Assembly: GCA_963665545.2 (NCBI GenBank)
Contig: CAXXKZ010000011.1
Location: 620,001-684,000 of the forward strand
DNA length: 64,000 bases
From: G963665545 sp963665545
GTDB taxonomy: Bacteria; Pseudomonadota; Gammaproteobacteria; Xanthomonadales; SZUA-36
Direction: 5' to 3'
Position numbers and translations under genes: made by a program. Below the pieces are notes generated by a model. That model saw only the letters and a list, made by a program, of their open reading frames with translations, searched no databases and was not told the DNA's origin. Every line of letters starts with the position of its first letter. Positions within the stretch are counted from its first letter, which is position 1. Positions 54,789 through 63,167 of this stretch are shown one piece after another.

Positions 54789-55784
54789 ATGGCAAAAAGG
54801 CACCGGCCGGCATTTGAGCCCAATCCAGATCAGATGGCGATGATGCCGGACATATCGGGCAATACCGTCAATGGTCAGGGCGAAGCGGAATTTCGGCGGC
54901 CTTCACGCATTTACTGGCACAACCCCAAGGCCATTCCCCACGGCAAATTGCAGGCCTGGATGGTCAAGCGTTTCAATAACGTTCCGGATTTCCGGGATGC
55001 CTATGCCAAAGGCGATCGGGGGCCCCATACACCCAACGCGATTGCCGAAAACCAAACGCAGGACAGTCCGTCGAACTGGACCGTCAGGGCCAAGGAATTT
55101 GCCCTGCAACACGAAGCCGACCTGGTCGGAATTGCCCGCTTTAATCCAGACTGGACCTATGCCGAATGTGAACCCCACACTGACCCCTGGATCATCGTGC
55201 TCGGCGTGGAAATGGACTACGACATGCTGGCCGAGTCACCCTCTTCGGACACCGACACGGCCTCAGCTCTGGAGGTGGCCAACCAATACAACCGCTCCGC
55301 CCGTGTCGCTGCGCATCTGGCCAACTGGATACGAAATCATGGCCATCACTCGCAGCCTCATTCAGGCCCCTGGGCCGGATCGGTGACAATGATTCCGGCG
55401 GCACTGGCCTGCGGATTCGGAGAACTCGGCAAACATGGCAGTATCATCAATCGGGAATATGGCTCGATGTTTCGCTTGTCCGCGGTGGTCACAGATATGC
55501 CGCTGGTCGCCGACCAGGCAACTGAATTTGAAGCAGACACCTTTTGCACCCGCTGTCAGGTCTGCATCAACGCCTGCCCCGTGGATGCCATTACCGATCT
55601 CAAACAACTGGTTCGTGGCGCTGAGAAATGGTATGTCGATTTCGACAAGTGCATCCCCTATTTCAATGAAACGCACGGCTGTGGCATCTGCATCGCGGTG
55701 TGTCCCTGGAGCCGCCCGGGCACAGCACCCCGGCTGGCTGAGAAAATGCTCAGGCGCAAGAAACGACTTGAAGAAACGGCTTGA
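54789..55784 (+). CDS. Reductive-dehalogenase/QueG-like double 4Fe-4S protein
   Basis: A 331-residue protein related to reductive dehalogenases and epoxyqueuosine reductase. Its corrinoid-type fold region contains LACGFGELGKHGSIINREYG. The Fe-S motifs are C253-X2-C256-X2-C259-X3-C263 and C288-X9-C298-X2-C301-X3-C305. No export signal is seen, and an RWxxR-like QueG hallmark was not recognised, so the dehalogenase-domain group is favoured. It is the second such gene in the window and, unlike the first, uninterrupted. AGGAG lies ten bases before the ATG. The last codons and stop lie in three tandem 13-base repeats. Confidence 0.8.
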   Translation: MAKRHRPAFEPNPDQMAMMPDISGNTVNGQGEAEFRRPSRIYWHNPKAIPHGKLQAWMVKRFNNVPDFRDAYAKGDRGPHTPNAIAENQTQDSPSNWTVRAKEFALQHEADLVGIARFNPDWTYAECEPHTDPWIIVLGVEMDYDMLAESPSSDTDTASALEVANQYNRSARVAAHLANWIRNHGHHSQPHSGPWAGSVTMIPAALACGFGELGKHGSIINREYGSMFRLSAVVTDMPLVADQATEFEADTFCTRCQVCINACPVDAITDLKQLVRGAEKWYVDFDKCIPYFNETHGCGICIAVCPWSRPGTAPRLAEKMLRRKKRLEETA

Positions 55785-55796
55785 AGAAACGGCTTG
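55758..55796 (+). repeat. Triple 13-bp tandem repeat over the Fe-S gene's stop codon
   Basis: AAGAAACGACTTG, AAGAAACGGCTTG and AAGAAACGGCTTG follow one another without gaps. Because 13 is not a multiple of three, each added copy changes the reading frame. The present stop (TGA 55782-55784) straddles the second and third copies. Confidence 0.85.
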
Positions 55797-55809
55797 ATGA
55801 AAGGGCAGC

Positions 55810-56220
55810 CTACAGCATGCTCTCGAGCAGGCTGCGCATGCTGTCCGGAATGGGCACCGCGCTGCCGCTCTCCAGGTCCATAAAAACAACGGTGATGCTG
55901 GCCGTAAAGCAAAGCCTCGAATCCACTTTGCGCCGGATCTCGTAATTAAATTGCGCCGAGGTCCGCCCGATATTGCTGACCTCCAGTTTGACCAGCGCAG
56001 TATCACCATAGCTCAAGGAAGCCGTGAATTCGGACTCGATCGCGACGGTGGGAAATCCCCGCCGCTGGACATTGATCAGATCCGGATAAGAGATGCTGGC
56101 TGCATTGTCGAAAAAGTCCTCGAACGCCTTGTGGCAAAAGTGAAAGAATTGTGGGTAATAAACAATGCCAGCGCCATCAACATCGTCGAATCGGATTTTC
56201 TGCAAACTGGTGAAGGCCAT
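55810..56220 (-). CDS. Hotdog-fold acyl-CoA thioesterase (4HBT family)
   Basis: A 136-residue YbgC/4-hydroxybenzoyl-CoA-thioesterase-like protein. The active-site segment IRFDDVDGAGIVYYPQFF carries the conserved Asp; further matches are HKAFEDFF and ESEFTASLSYGDTALVKLEV. The start is ATG 56220 (MAFTSLQK); the 30 residues upstream in frame belong to the neighbouring acetyltransferase region. It would hydrolyse acyl-CoAs of unknown identity. Confidence 0.87.
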   Translation of the reverse strand: MAFTSLQKIRFDDVDGAGIVYYPQFFHFCHKAFEDFFDNAASISYPDLINVQRRGFPTVAIESEFTASLSYGDTALVKLEVSNIGRTSAQFNYEIRRKVDSRLCFTASITVVFMDLESGSAVPIPDSMRSLLESML

Positions 56221-56239
56221 TGGTGAGTTTCCCGTGTGC

Positions 56240-57058
56240 TTAAGCCGTAAAACGAATGATGCGATTTCGCGAGACAAATCCCGCCCTGGCAATCGCTTTT
56301 TGCGCACCAATATTGTCCCGTTCCGTGGAGCACATGGGCTTCAAACCTTCTTCGATGGTCATTTCGACCAGACGCCGAAGTATCCAGGTGGCGAGTCCCT
56401 GCCCCCGGTGTCGTTGACTGACAAGAACCCCAACATCCGCATAGCCTGCCTGAACTTCCTCAAAAATTCGGCGCTCCCCGGTCGCAATTATTTCATCATC
56501 CTGCCAACAGGCAAATAGCTCTCCCCGCTGAATCAGGTTCGACCAGTATTGAGTCAGCCAGGCTTCCGGCGCGCCAAGATTGTCCACACCATATTCTAGC
56601 GTTTGGGAGAAGTGCTCACTTTCAACACGCTCAAGCGCCCAGCCATTTTCATTTTTGTCAGGCCATGGGGCACCCTTTTCGAACTGATACATCAAGGCGT
56701 TTACTGTAAATGAGGCGAAGTGGTCAAAGCAATGTGAAAGAAACTCAGGTTCCGCCGTACTCACAAAGGCGCCTTTAATTTCAGGCAATTGGCTATATGT
56801 GCCGGCCAAAATGCTGGTGAGTAAAGGGGTTGCTTGCGCTTGACTACTCTTGCGCATATGAAATTGCAGGAGATGGCCCTCATCGTTGATGCAGCAATAG
56901 CCAATAAGCACTGAATTCTTGTGAAACGTGAAATGGCTGCCCATGGGCACAAACCCGCACAACCACATGCCATCGAGCGGGGCTGTGGTTCCAGCCAGGT
57001 ACTCGGCTTTCAGTGATTTCAGGCCATCCAGTGCTGTTAGGGCGCTGATTTTTATCAT
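56240..57058 (-). CDS. GNAT-family acetyltransferase, two-domain
   Basis: A 272-residue protein. The C-terminal half has the GNAT core (ADVGVLVSQRHRGQGLATWI, CoA-binding QRHRGQGLA, and NIGAQKAIARAGF). The N-terminal 130 residues form a divergent, possibly degenerate second GNAT-like domain. It lies 19 bases upstream of the thioesterase on the same strand. The substrate is unknown. Confidence 0.82.
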   Translation of the reverse strand: MIKISALTALDGLKSLKAEYLAGTTAPLDGMWLCGFVPMGSHFTFHKNSVLIGYCCINDEGHLLQFHMRKSSQAQATPLLTSILAGTYSQLPEIKGAFVSTAEPEFLSHCFDHFASFTVNALMYQFEKGAPWPDKNENGWALERVESEHFSQTLEYGVDNLGAPEAWLTQYWSNLIQRGELFACWQDDEIIATGERRIFEEVQAGYADVGVLVSQRHRGQGLATWILRRLVEMTIEEGLKPMCSTERDNIGAQKAIARAGFVSRNRIIRFTA

Positions 57059-57236
57059 TGCGATAAAGAAGATTGTATCGGCCCGCCTTCAGCGGTTCAA
57101 TTGCTATACGCTGACCTGAGTCAATTGCGGTAATCTACCCATTGCAACTTGTCATGGAATCGACTTTTGCAATTGCCTCTTCGTGCCGCAATCGATTGAC
57201 TCAAATAAGTGACCAAATTTAGAGGAGTTTGAATTC

Positions 57237-58010
57237 GTGGGCAATATTCGAAGACAGATTCGGCAGGCAATGTCCGGCGCAAACCTCCGGAGTCAGATCG
57301 TCAGCGGGCTTAGAATGAAACTGCTGAAACCAGAGACAATTCTGGAATATGTTCCATCCGAAGGTCTCGTCTGCGACTTGGCCTGCAGATTTGGATTGGT
57401 CTCGGTGGCTGCCGCATTGCAGAATCCGGAAACTCAAGTTATCGGCAATGACCTGGACGAAGCGAGGATCAAATCCAATCAGGTCCTTTATCGTCGCGTT
57501 CCAAATGTAACATTCGGAGTCGGTGATCTGCTGAATTTCAGCCCAGAGAAGAAGGCCGCTGCTATCACACTCATCGATTCGACTCACTATTTTAGGCCGG
57601 AAGTCCAACTGTCGATACTAAAGAATGTTTGGAGTGCCATATCCGAAGGCGGGGTGCTGATTCTTCGTGACGTCGTGGATGATGGCAGTCTTAGATACAA
57701 TTGGAACCGGATTCACGAAAAAGTCATGGTAGAGAAAGTCAAGTGGACCAAAACTCACGAGGCGATGAACTGGTTTCTCACACCTCAAGAACGTCAACTG
57801 GGCAAATCCCGTCTGACGATCCCCATTCCCATCGGCCTGCTGCGTATGGCCTTAGCCCCTGTTTCCGCCATTGATTATGTGCAAAACTTCCGTGAAAAAT
57901 TGTCCTCTCTCAACAATGACAAGGTGGTGTCAAATCATGAAGCATGTCGTGATTTCAGCATCAAACTGACGACATTTGCAGATGGATTGGCAAAAACGGC
58001 TTGGGAGTAG
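57237..58010 (+). CDS. Class I SAM-dependent methyltransferase-like protein
   Basis: A 257-residue protein starting at a GTG after GAGGAG. The Rossmann elements are recognisable as GLVCDLACRFGLVSVAAAL (motif I, atypical), TQVIGNDLDEARI, AAAITLIDSTHYF and GGVLILRDVVDDG. The glycine-rich loop is poor, so activity is less certain than fold. It heads a glycan module with the GT2 and YdjC genes, overlapping or nearly touching the next gene. Confidence 0.75.
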   Translation: MGNIRRQIRQAMSGANLRSQIVSGLRMKLLKPETILEYVPSEGLVCDLACRFGLVSVAAALQNPETQVIGNDLDEARIKSNQVLYRRVPNVTFGVGDLLNFSPEKKAAAITLIDSTHYFRPEVQLSILKNVWSAISEGGVLILRDVVDDGSLRYNWNRIHEKVMVEKVKWTKTHEAMNWFLTPQERQLGKSRLTIPIPIGLLRMALAPVSAIDYVQNFREKLSSLNNDKVVSNHEACRDFSIKLTTFADGLAKTAWE

Positions 58011-58018
58011 CCGATGCG

Positions 58019-58783
58019 ATGACCGATGACCTGCGCCCCGGGCTGACCATCATCCTGCCGTGTTACAACGCCGGTCGGGTTCTGGATGCCACGCTAAGGC
58101 GCCTGGCAAAGTTGTTTGAGCGATTTGTCGATTTGGAACTGGTACTCGTCAACGACGGCAGCAGTGCAGATGACCCGATCAATAGGATTATCAAGGCGCA
58201 TAGCGGTAGTCCATTTTTTCAAGGGCGATTGAAAACCATTTCCCATCAAGAGAACCGCGGCAAGGGCGCTGCAGTCATGACAGGCCTTGCTGCCGTGACC
58301 ACCACGCAGGTCTGTTTCACGGATGCGGATTTGGCCTATGGACCCGAGAACATTCCGCGGCTGAGAGAACATCTGGTCGCCGGAACACTGGTTGTCGCCA
58401 ATCGAGTAGACCAGGATTCAACTTATTTGATCCAGCCTCATTACTTTCGCCATATCGTTTCAAGACACCTGGCCAGCCGCTTGTTCAACCTGGCCGTCAG
58501 AATGACCTTGATACCCGGTATTCGCGACGTTCAGGCCGGTTTGAAAATGGGTTGTACAGCTGATTTGCGTCGTTGTGTTTCCAAATCGACCTGCTGGCGT
58601 TTTTCCTTTGATACCGAATTGCTGTTCATAGCGGTGCAGCAAGGATTGGTGATACATTCATCACCCGTTCGCTACAAATATTATTCCGACGAGTCCACTG
58701 TTAATTTCGTGATGGATTCGTTGCGAATGGCTCGGGATTTACTGCGCATACGGATTAAGGGCTGGCTGGGCAAGTATCGGTGA
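58019..58783 (+). CDS. Family 2 glycosyltransferase, polyprenyl-phosphate type
   Basis: A 254-residue GT-A protein of the DPM1/dolichol-phosphate-sugar synthase type. Motifs: LTIILPCYNAGRVLDATLRR, LVLVNDGSSADDP, QENRGKGAAVMTGLAA, CFTDADLAYGPENI (DxD) and IPGIRDVQAGLKMG. It lacks C-terminal membrane helices. It would load a sugar onto a lipid carrier. The start is ATG 58019; a TTG at 58001 would overlap the methyltransferase. Its stop overlaps the YdjC start (GTGA). Confidence 0.85.
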   Translation: MTDDLRPGLTIILPCYNAGRVLDATLRRLAKLFERFVDLELVLVNDGSSADDPINRIIKAHSGSPFFQGRLKTISHQENRGKGAAVMTGLAAVTTTQVCFTDADLAYGPENIPRLREHLVAGTLVVANRVDQDSTYLIQPHYFRHIVSRHLASRLFNLAVRMTLIPGIRDVQAGLKMGCTADLRRCVSKSTCWRFSFDTELLFIAVQQGLVIHSSPVRYKYYSDESTVNFVMDSLRMARDLLRIRIKGWLGKYR

Positions 58784-59568
58784 AACTCTGCATCAATGCC
58801 GATGATTACCTGATTCATGAGCGCGTCTCCTCAGGTATTTGCGAGGCCATTGAGGCAGGCGCAGTGACATCCATCAGCGTCATGGGGGATGCTGATTTCG
58901 GCAGGTCTCTTGAGTGGCTGGGCGAATCTCGGGTCTCCGTAGGCCTGCATCTGACGCTGACCTCCGGGGGAAACCGCCGTTTGCCTCAGATGGAAGGGCC
59001 CGTGGCAATCGTCAAAGCAGGACTCTCCGGGAAGTTGCCAAAAAACCAGGTGGAAGATGAATTGGCCGGGCAATATGCCCGGTTTATCGTTGCCTACGGT
59101 GATCACCCCAATCATCTGGATTGCCATGAACACATTCATGCCTGGCCAACAGTGGCTCGTGTGGTCAACACACTTGCCGAGAGAAATGGAATTGGCTACG
59201 TTCGCTCACCGCGCGATTATTCTCCGGATTTTTCACTGAAGAAGTTACTGTTGGCGGCAGCATTTCCGCGAAAAATCGCGTCACCGGTATTTTTCGGTCT
59301 TAACTTAATGGGACAAGCCTTTACCTGGCCCTATATTAAAAAGCAATTCGAATATTTGCACAAAAAGGGCGTTCGACACGCACTGTGGATGGTGCACGCC
59401 GGCCATCAGAGTGCCGACTCGATCGCCGGCCGCGCAGATTACAGCAGCCGGGAAACGGAGCTCACTGTGTTGTTGAAACACATCGCTGAAATACGTGAAT
59501 TAGCCGAATTGGTGCCGATGGAAGCGTTACTTCAAGGCCGTTCCTCCTCTATCGAGGATCAAACGTAG
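58780..59568 (+). CDS. YdjC/ChbG-family carbohydrate deacetylase
   Basis: A 262-residue deacetylase. The metal-binding ADDY (CINADDYLIHERVSSGI), GLHLTLTSGG and HLDCHEHIHAWP are all present. Family members remove N-acetyl groups from small glycans such as chitooligosaccharides or lipid-linked sugars. GTG start, coupled to the GT2 gene by a four-base overlap, suggesting it deacetylates the sugar that GT2 attaches. Its 3' end overlaps the convergent GT-C gene by 20 bases. Confidence 0.88.
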   Translation: MKLCINADDYLIHERVSSGICEAIEAGAVTSISVMGDADFGRSLEWLGESRVSVGLHLTLTSGGNRRLPQMEGPVAIVKAGLSGKLPKNQVEDELAGQYARFIVAYGDHPNHLDCHEHIHAWPTVARVVNTLAERNGIGYVRSPRDYSPDFSLKKLLLAAAFPRKIASPVFFGLNLMGQAFTWPYIKKQFEYLHKKGVRHALWMVHAGHQSADSIAGRADYSSRETELTVLLKHIAEIRELAELVPMEALLQGRSSSIEDQT

Positions 59569-61199
59569 CCGGCCACGGCTCAAGCTCAACCGATGTTGTC
59601 CTGGGTGCAATAATGGCGTAGCCATCCAGTAGCCCCCACATCAAGTCCGGGCTTAGTGACTCTGCCAAAGGCAGCTTTGTTTTTGCCAGTTGCTCGGGCC
59701 TTGCCAATACATATAGTGAGTCTGGAGCGATGTCCCCACGCATGAATTCCTCAATCAGACGCGCCTGATATTCGTTCCTGGGGCCGTAGCTATACCGTGC
59801 CACATATCCGACGTTTATCGTATTGCCATGGCTGGCCGCCAGGAAAGCCCATGGGCTGTGGTCATTGATGCTGTAGGGGCCGCGGTCACGGGTTTTGGCC
59901 GGAAATGCGGGAACGAGAACAATATGATCGATTTCATCCATGAGGATATCCCAGGCCCCGGATGTCAGAGGTGATGGCTTGGCCACACGATACATATTGG
60001 TATTTTCATAAATCGGCAACAAGTCTGCGAATTGGATCCCTGCGCAGCCAAGAATGAGGAGCAGAGCCGTTTTTTTGCTGTTGAGCCTTATGGTCACAGC
60101 CATGGCGGCCAGCATCAGCATATAGGGGATGGGGAAGAACATCCGGTAGCTCGCCCTGATAATGCCAAATCCCCCCTCGACCAGGTTGGGAAGTGGGATC
60201 TCGAACAATTGCTGACTCCCCAGGGTCACTTTATGCGAAAGTGAAACAGCGACCAGGCCACATCCGGCAATGATTAAAGGCAAAACAACGGACCACTTTA
60301 CACGCTTTGTCTGTCTCGCAATTTGATAGACTGCGCCAGCGACCAAGAGCATCAAACCAAGTCCGAGATAGCTAAAACTCTGACCTCGAGTGGCCAGCGG
60401 GACAGGTTTAAAGTACAGACTCTCCAACGGCGCCGGATTGAATGGCTGCAAAAGGTTCATCGAATGATAACCGAACCCCCGGCTGGCGCCACTTGTAATG
60501 TCAATAACAAAGTAGCCGGCTACCCACATGCTGGCCAGAATGAGTATCAAAGTAAGGGCAGAATACTTGATGGCTGCAATGACACTCTGTTTATCGTTGA
60601 GTATCTGACTGAGCAGGAAAGCATTAAAAATCACCATAGCCATGACGAGTAAATAGAAATGGGTCAGCGTGGCGGCCAGTAAAAGCGCCAACCATTTAAG
60701 GCGAGTTCCCCAATGGTCTTTTTCCAGGTAGAGATTAAAGGGACGCAAGAATGATCCAATGACTGACCAAAGACATCTGGCCATAAGAAGCATTGGTCAG
60801 AGGTCTTGGGCTGAGCAGAAAAAAAATGGTGCCTGCCAGGATCAATACTGGACTGCTGGTTAGATTTCTCAGCAGTAATGCCGCGAACAATCCTTGCAGC
60901 AAATAGCAAAGAAACAGCCAATAACCATGATATTGAAAAACTGGTGGGAGAATGGAGGCTATTAGTTTAAGTGGAATCGCCACCAGGGGTATCGAGTCAG
61001 TCAAGACGACGGATGTGCCGTGGGGATATAGAAACGACTTAATCGCTCCAATCGGAAATGTCCAGGGCTCTGATCGAAAAAAGTGCCAGCCAAGAAAGAT
61101 GGCGTCTCCATCACCATGTATCCAGTCAATAAACGTGGGATCGAGAATCTTGAAGCCGTAAAAATACAGACATATTATTCCACCGAACAGCATGGCCAC
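59549..61199 (-). pseudogene. DUF6311-like GT-C membrane glycosyltransferase, frameshifted
   Basis: A large polytopic membrane protein in two frames. The first part includes FYGFKILDPTFIDWIHGDGD and AIFLGWHFFRSEPW, a DUF6311 hallmark, and runs to SHWIILASL before TAA. The second part resumes NLYLEKDHWGTRLKWLALLL. Removing one base of GGG at 60740-60742 joins them as ILASFNLYLEKD. About ten membrane helices follow, then a soluble C-terminal domain. The N-terminus is unclear: coding-like residues (ARFWPTLAVAM) continue upstream of the GTG at 61199 without an in-frame ATG. Family members probably use lipid-linked sugars, fitting the adjacent GT2/YdjC genes. Confidence 0.78.
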
Positions 61200-61255
61200 G
61201 GCAAGTGTAGGCCAGAATCTGGCATGAGACCCGCGTGCGGGTTCGGCTACAGCCT

Positions 61256-62470
61256 TCAGCGGACCGCTTCAATAAGACGCCCGATGACGTATTCCACCGG
61301 CATTGGGCTGGTCCCTGGATGAATGTTCCAGCCATTGAATACGGCAATGACATCATCTTCAGCCAGGATCAGCAGGTATTGACCCCCGTAGCCACGCGCA
61401 GCAGGGATAAACTTGCCTGGCAGACCGGGGTCCGGCAGCAACCACCACTGGTAACCATACATCCAGTCTCCGCCCCTGCCCACTGAAATGGCCGGCGAGA
61501 AGCTGTCTTGTACCCACCCTTCCTGAAAAATGCGTTCACCGTTCCACACGCCGTCATTGGCATACAACTCACCGATGCGGGCCAGGGAGCGGGGTGACAG
61601 GTACAGACCACCTTCGGTGTCGACGGTGCCTGTGGGCGTGGTTTTCCAAAAGAAATCGTCTATGCCCAACGGGCCGAAAAGGTGCTTGCGGGCGTATGCG
61701 TCGGCGTGGCTGCCGGTCGCGCTGAAAAGAATCTGGTCCAGCAGTACTGAAATCCCGCTGTTGTAGTTGAACACCACACCGGACTGCTCAACCATGCCCT
61801 GATCAAGGACATAGGTTACCCAGTCGTCGGAGTGTTCCATGATAACGCAGTCGTTGCTGCTTGCATCAGAGTAGTCGGATTCATTCCAGTCGATCCCTGC
61901 GCTCATGGTGAGCAGATCATGCAGCGTCAGTTTGAAGGATCGCGGATCACCCTGGAAGGGATTGGGGTGATTGAAATATCTTTGTACTTCAACATCGGTG
62001 GAAGGAATGGCCCCCTGGGCGATTGCGATGCCGATTAATGCCGAAGTCACACTCTTGGTCACTGACTGCATGGTGTGCAGTTCGCCGTCCTTGAGCCAGG
62101 GATGCCATTGTGGGTTGAGGTAGTGATACTGACCTTCGCCCCAGTAGCCATCGCGCAGTCCGCTGGCTTCATACGCTTCGAAGGGCGTGCGATAGTCTTG
62201 TGCATAACGATTCTCGTACACCACTTTGCCGCCGTGCAGGACCAGCATGCCGTCGATGTAACCGCGATCACCGGACGCAAACTCCTGATCGAGTGCAGCA
62301 AGAACACCCAGATTAATGTTGTTGTTGACCACGGAGCCTTGCGGTAATGGGTTTGCCGCCGCGGCGGCATCGCGGTCGGCAAGTTCGGCGGATTGTTCGC
62401 TGCAGGCGGGGATCACAAGCAGGATGACCGTGGCGAGAAGAATTGACGCTAGAGGTGTGATTGGATTCAT
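61256..62470 (-). CDS. Lipoprotein serine hydrolase, class C beta-lactamase family
   Basis: A 404-residue exported lipoprotein: the signal ends in the lipobox LLVIPAC. The catalytic SxxK is in MQSVTKSVTSALIG, the second motif in FNYNSGISVLLDQ, and the third box in ARGYGGQYLLIL. This is an intact paralogue-type of the broken hydrolase at 36673-38446, although without the large N-terminal domain. Esterase, peptidase or lactamase activity cannot be distinguished. It ends upstream of the GT-C gene on the same strand. Confidence 0.9.
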   Translation of the reverse strand: MNPITPLASILLATVILLVIPACSEQSAELADRDAAAAANPLPQGSVVNNNINLGVLAALDQEFASGDRGYIDGMLVLHGGKVVYENRYAQDYRTPFEAYEASGLRDGYWGEGQYHYLNPQWHPWLKDGELHTMQSVTKSVTSALIGIAIAQGAIPSTDVEVQRYFNHPNPFQGDPRSFKLTLHDLLTMSAGIDWNESDYSDASSNDCVIMEHSDDWVTYVLDQGMVEQSGVVFNYNSGISVLLDQILFSATGSHADAYARKHLFGPLGIDDFFWKTTPTGTVDTEGGLYLSPRSLARIGELYANDGVWNGERIFQEGWVQDSFSPAISVGRGGDWMYGYQWWLLPDPGLPGKFIPAARGYGGQYLLILAEDDVIAVFNGWNIHPGTSPMPVEYVIGRLIEAVR

Positions 62471-62474
62471 GCGC

Positions 62475-63167
62475 TCAGCTTAACAGGACAGCGTGTCCCA
62501 GCAAGCCGCCATTGTACTCACGTATGGCATCGCGAATGACGCCCCACATATACACCGTGTAGGAACTGTCGCCCAAAATGTAGTAGGCATTGATCTGACC
62601 GATGCGGTGACGAACGACCACGGCACTAGTCCGGGCCAGTTGCGTCTGGCCCACCTGTAGCACATCAAAATGCTCCGGGCGCAGATCCACACCACAGAGC
62701 TTGGCCAGCATGGCTGGCGCCTCAAAGCCTGCAACTGCGAACCAGTAGTGGGAATCCTGGCGCCTGACGCCGTAACATTCGCGGCCCGCATGAAACAGCG
62801 CGTTGTCAATCTGCAGTACCGGCCGGGCGGGACAATCGAGCACCAACAATTCGTTGGCCGCCAGCCGCACTGCAAGCTTTCCATCTTCATGAAGTCGTCC
62901 GCGATTATTATTGAGGTGTGCTCCAAACCCATGCGCCGCCAACCAGGCAGCCGTCTGCCTGCCTTTGATGCCGACACGCGGCAAAGGCGACAGGTCGATC
63001 AAGGCCAAACGGGACAGCAAAGATGTGCGGTCATCCGCGGATTCCCCGAAGTCCTTGACCAGGCGAAGGCCATTGACCTCGCGCCAGCGTGCGCCGGCCG
63101 AATCATGTTGCTGCACCAGCAGTGAGCGGTATGAGGCCTGGCGCTTGGAGGTGGCGTCTACACTCAC
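62475..63167 (-). CDS. soxG: Sarcosine oxidase gamma-subunit-like protein
   Basis: A 230-residue protein of the SoxG/GcvT-like type. LALIDLSPLPRVGIKGRQTA and AAWLAAHGFG match the start of the fold, and the C-terminal part resembles aminomethyltransferase-type domains (LLVLDCPARPVLQ, CGVDLRPEHF). It starts at a GTG overlapping the stop of the upstream soxA-like gene (GTGA). In heterotetrameric sarcosine oxidases this subunit helps assemble the complex that demethylates sarcosine to glycine. Sequence similarity is moderate, so the exact substrate is open. Confidence 0.78.
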   Translation of the reverse strand: MSVDATSKRQASYRSLLVQQHDSAGARWREVNGLRLVKDFGESADDRTSLLSRLALIDLSPLPRVGIKGRQTAAWLAAHGFGAHLNNNRGRLHEDGKLAVRLAANELLVLDCPARPVLQIDNALFHAGRECYGVRRQDSHYWFAVAGFEAPAMLAKLCGVDLRPEHFDVLQVGQTQLARTSAVVVRHRIGQINAYYILGDSSYTVYMWGVIRDAIREYNGGLLGHAVLLS

